A DNA stretch of 64,000 nucleotides from Candidatus Phycosocius spiralis (lineage in GTDB: Bacteria > Pseudomonadota > Alphaproteobacteria > Caulobacterales > Aquidulcibacteraceae), in assembly GCF_030158815.1 (NCBI RefSeq), contig NZ_BPFZ01000007.1:1-64000 (forward strand), given 5' to 3'. The position numbers and the translations under genes were made by a program. Positions 63,759 through 64,000 of this stretch are shown piece by piece; the first letter of the stretch is position 1; each line of letters opens with the position of its first letter. Below the pieces are notes generated by a model. The model had not been told where the DNA came from. It did not search any database and worked only from the letters and a program-made list of their open reading frames with translations.

Positions 63759-64000
63759 GAATGTGCCGCCTCTTGGTTTCGCCATGTCGTCACATGACGC
63801 ACCTAATTGCTGAAAAGGGCTTTGCTGGTTAGACATCCATCATCCAGCACGAACCCATTTTGCGCCCATCGCCGACCTCCTGCTAAGGCCCGCTTGTGGG
63901 TGCTATAAAGTGCTGCCTTAACCACAGCTATGTTGTTTGCGAACGCTCTTCGCGCCATCCATCCCATTAATCAACTGCGGGCAAATCAAGCCCGACTAAA
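63759..64000. other. Region upstream of rpoD to window end
   Basis: About 240 bp, presumably the rpoD promoter. No coding sequence I can support; in many relatives dnaG lies next on this side. Confidence 0.4.

Overview
The window is chromosomal DNA of a flagellated alphaproteobacterium, most likely of the Caulobacterales/Hyphomonadaceae type. The evidence is a PodJ-like polarity factor, a TipF-like EAL protein, a TacA-like sigma-54 regulator, the FlbT/FlaF pair, a ChvG/ChvI-type two-component system, a class I lysyl-tRNA synthetase and an RpoD with a long acidic insert. Most of the window is of moderate GC. I cannot name a genus from the sequence alone. No rRNA, no intact tRNA and no CRISPR array were found.

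Layout. 0-6 kb: a truncated TetR-type regulator, a family 2 glycosyltransferase, an ABC1 kinase, an epimerase-like protein, a TPR protein and an MHS-type transporter with a large soluble insert. 6.4-11 kb: podJ-like gene followed 8 bp later by a GH84 (O-GlcNAcase-like) gene. 11-16 kb: fabI, a ChrR/RpoE anti-sigma/sigma pair with its own recognisable promoter, an aldo/keto reductase, and a TesA-like esterase divergent from an ABC exporter pair. 19-29 kb: purH, nth, DUF2244, glyoxalase I, an esterase lipoprotein, glmS and tkt. 29-36 kb: ChvI/ChvG, glnD, sixA. 35.6-37.8 kb: a small operon ending in an ECF42-type sigma factor. 38-43.7 kb: NDH-2, lysK, flaF/flbT and a TerC protein.

43.7-53.2 kb is a foreign, GC-rich island. 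It holds a small exported glycine-zipper protein; a tight three-gene operon (DUF3604 hydrolase, parvulin-like isomerase, HupE/UreJ membrane protein) bracketed by diverged ~135-bp direct repeats; an IS3-family element whose orfB carries an in-frame stop; an exported YtcJ-type amidohydrolase; a truncated outer-membrane porin; and a frameshifted integrase stump lying next to a decayed 3' half of a tRNA-Thr(GGT). A truncated Fic gene abuts the other side of this att-like site. Immediately beyond it sits an isolated, apparently complete phage-type lysis cassette (holin, GH108 endolysin, overlapping Rz/Rz1 spanins) without any structural genes, which may serve a gene transfer agent or another particle encoded elsewhere.

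55.5-64 kb: TacA-like regulator, hisC-tyrA, tipF-like gene preceded by a near-consensus CtrA box, a decayed arfB ribosome-rescue pseudogene, a cold-shock protein and rpoD.

The findings I rate most worth checking are the DUF3604-parvulin-HupE module and its flanking repeats, the orphan lysis cassette, the ChrR protein that has lost its zinc ligands, the arfB pseudogene, and the 29-bp-stem extragenic palindrome near 37.96 kb.
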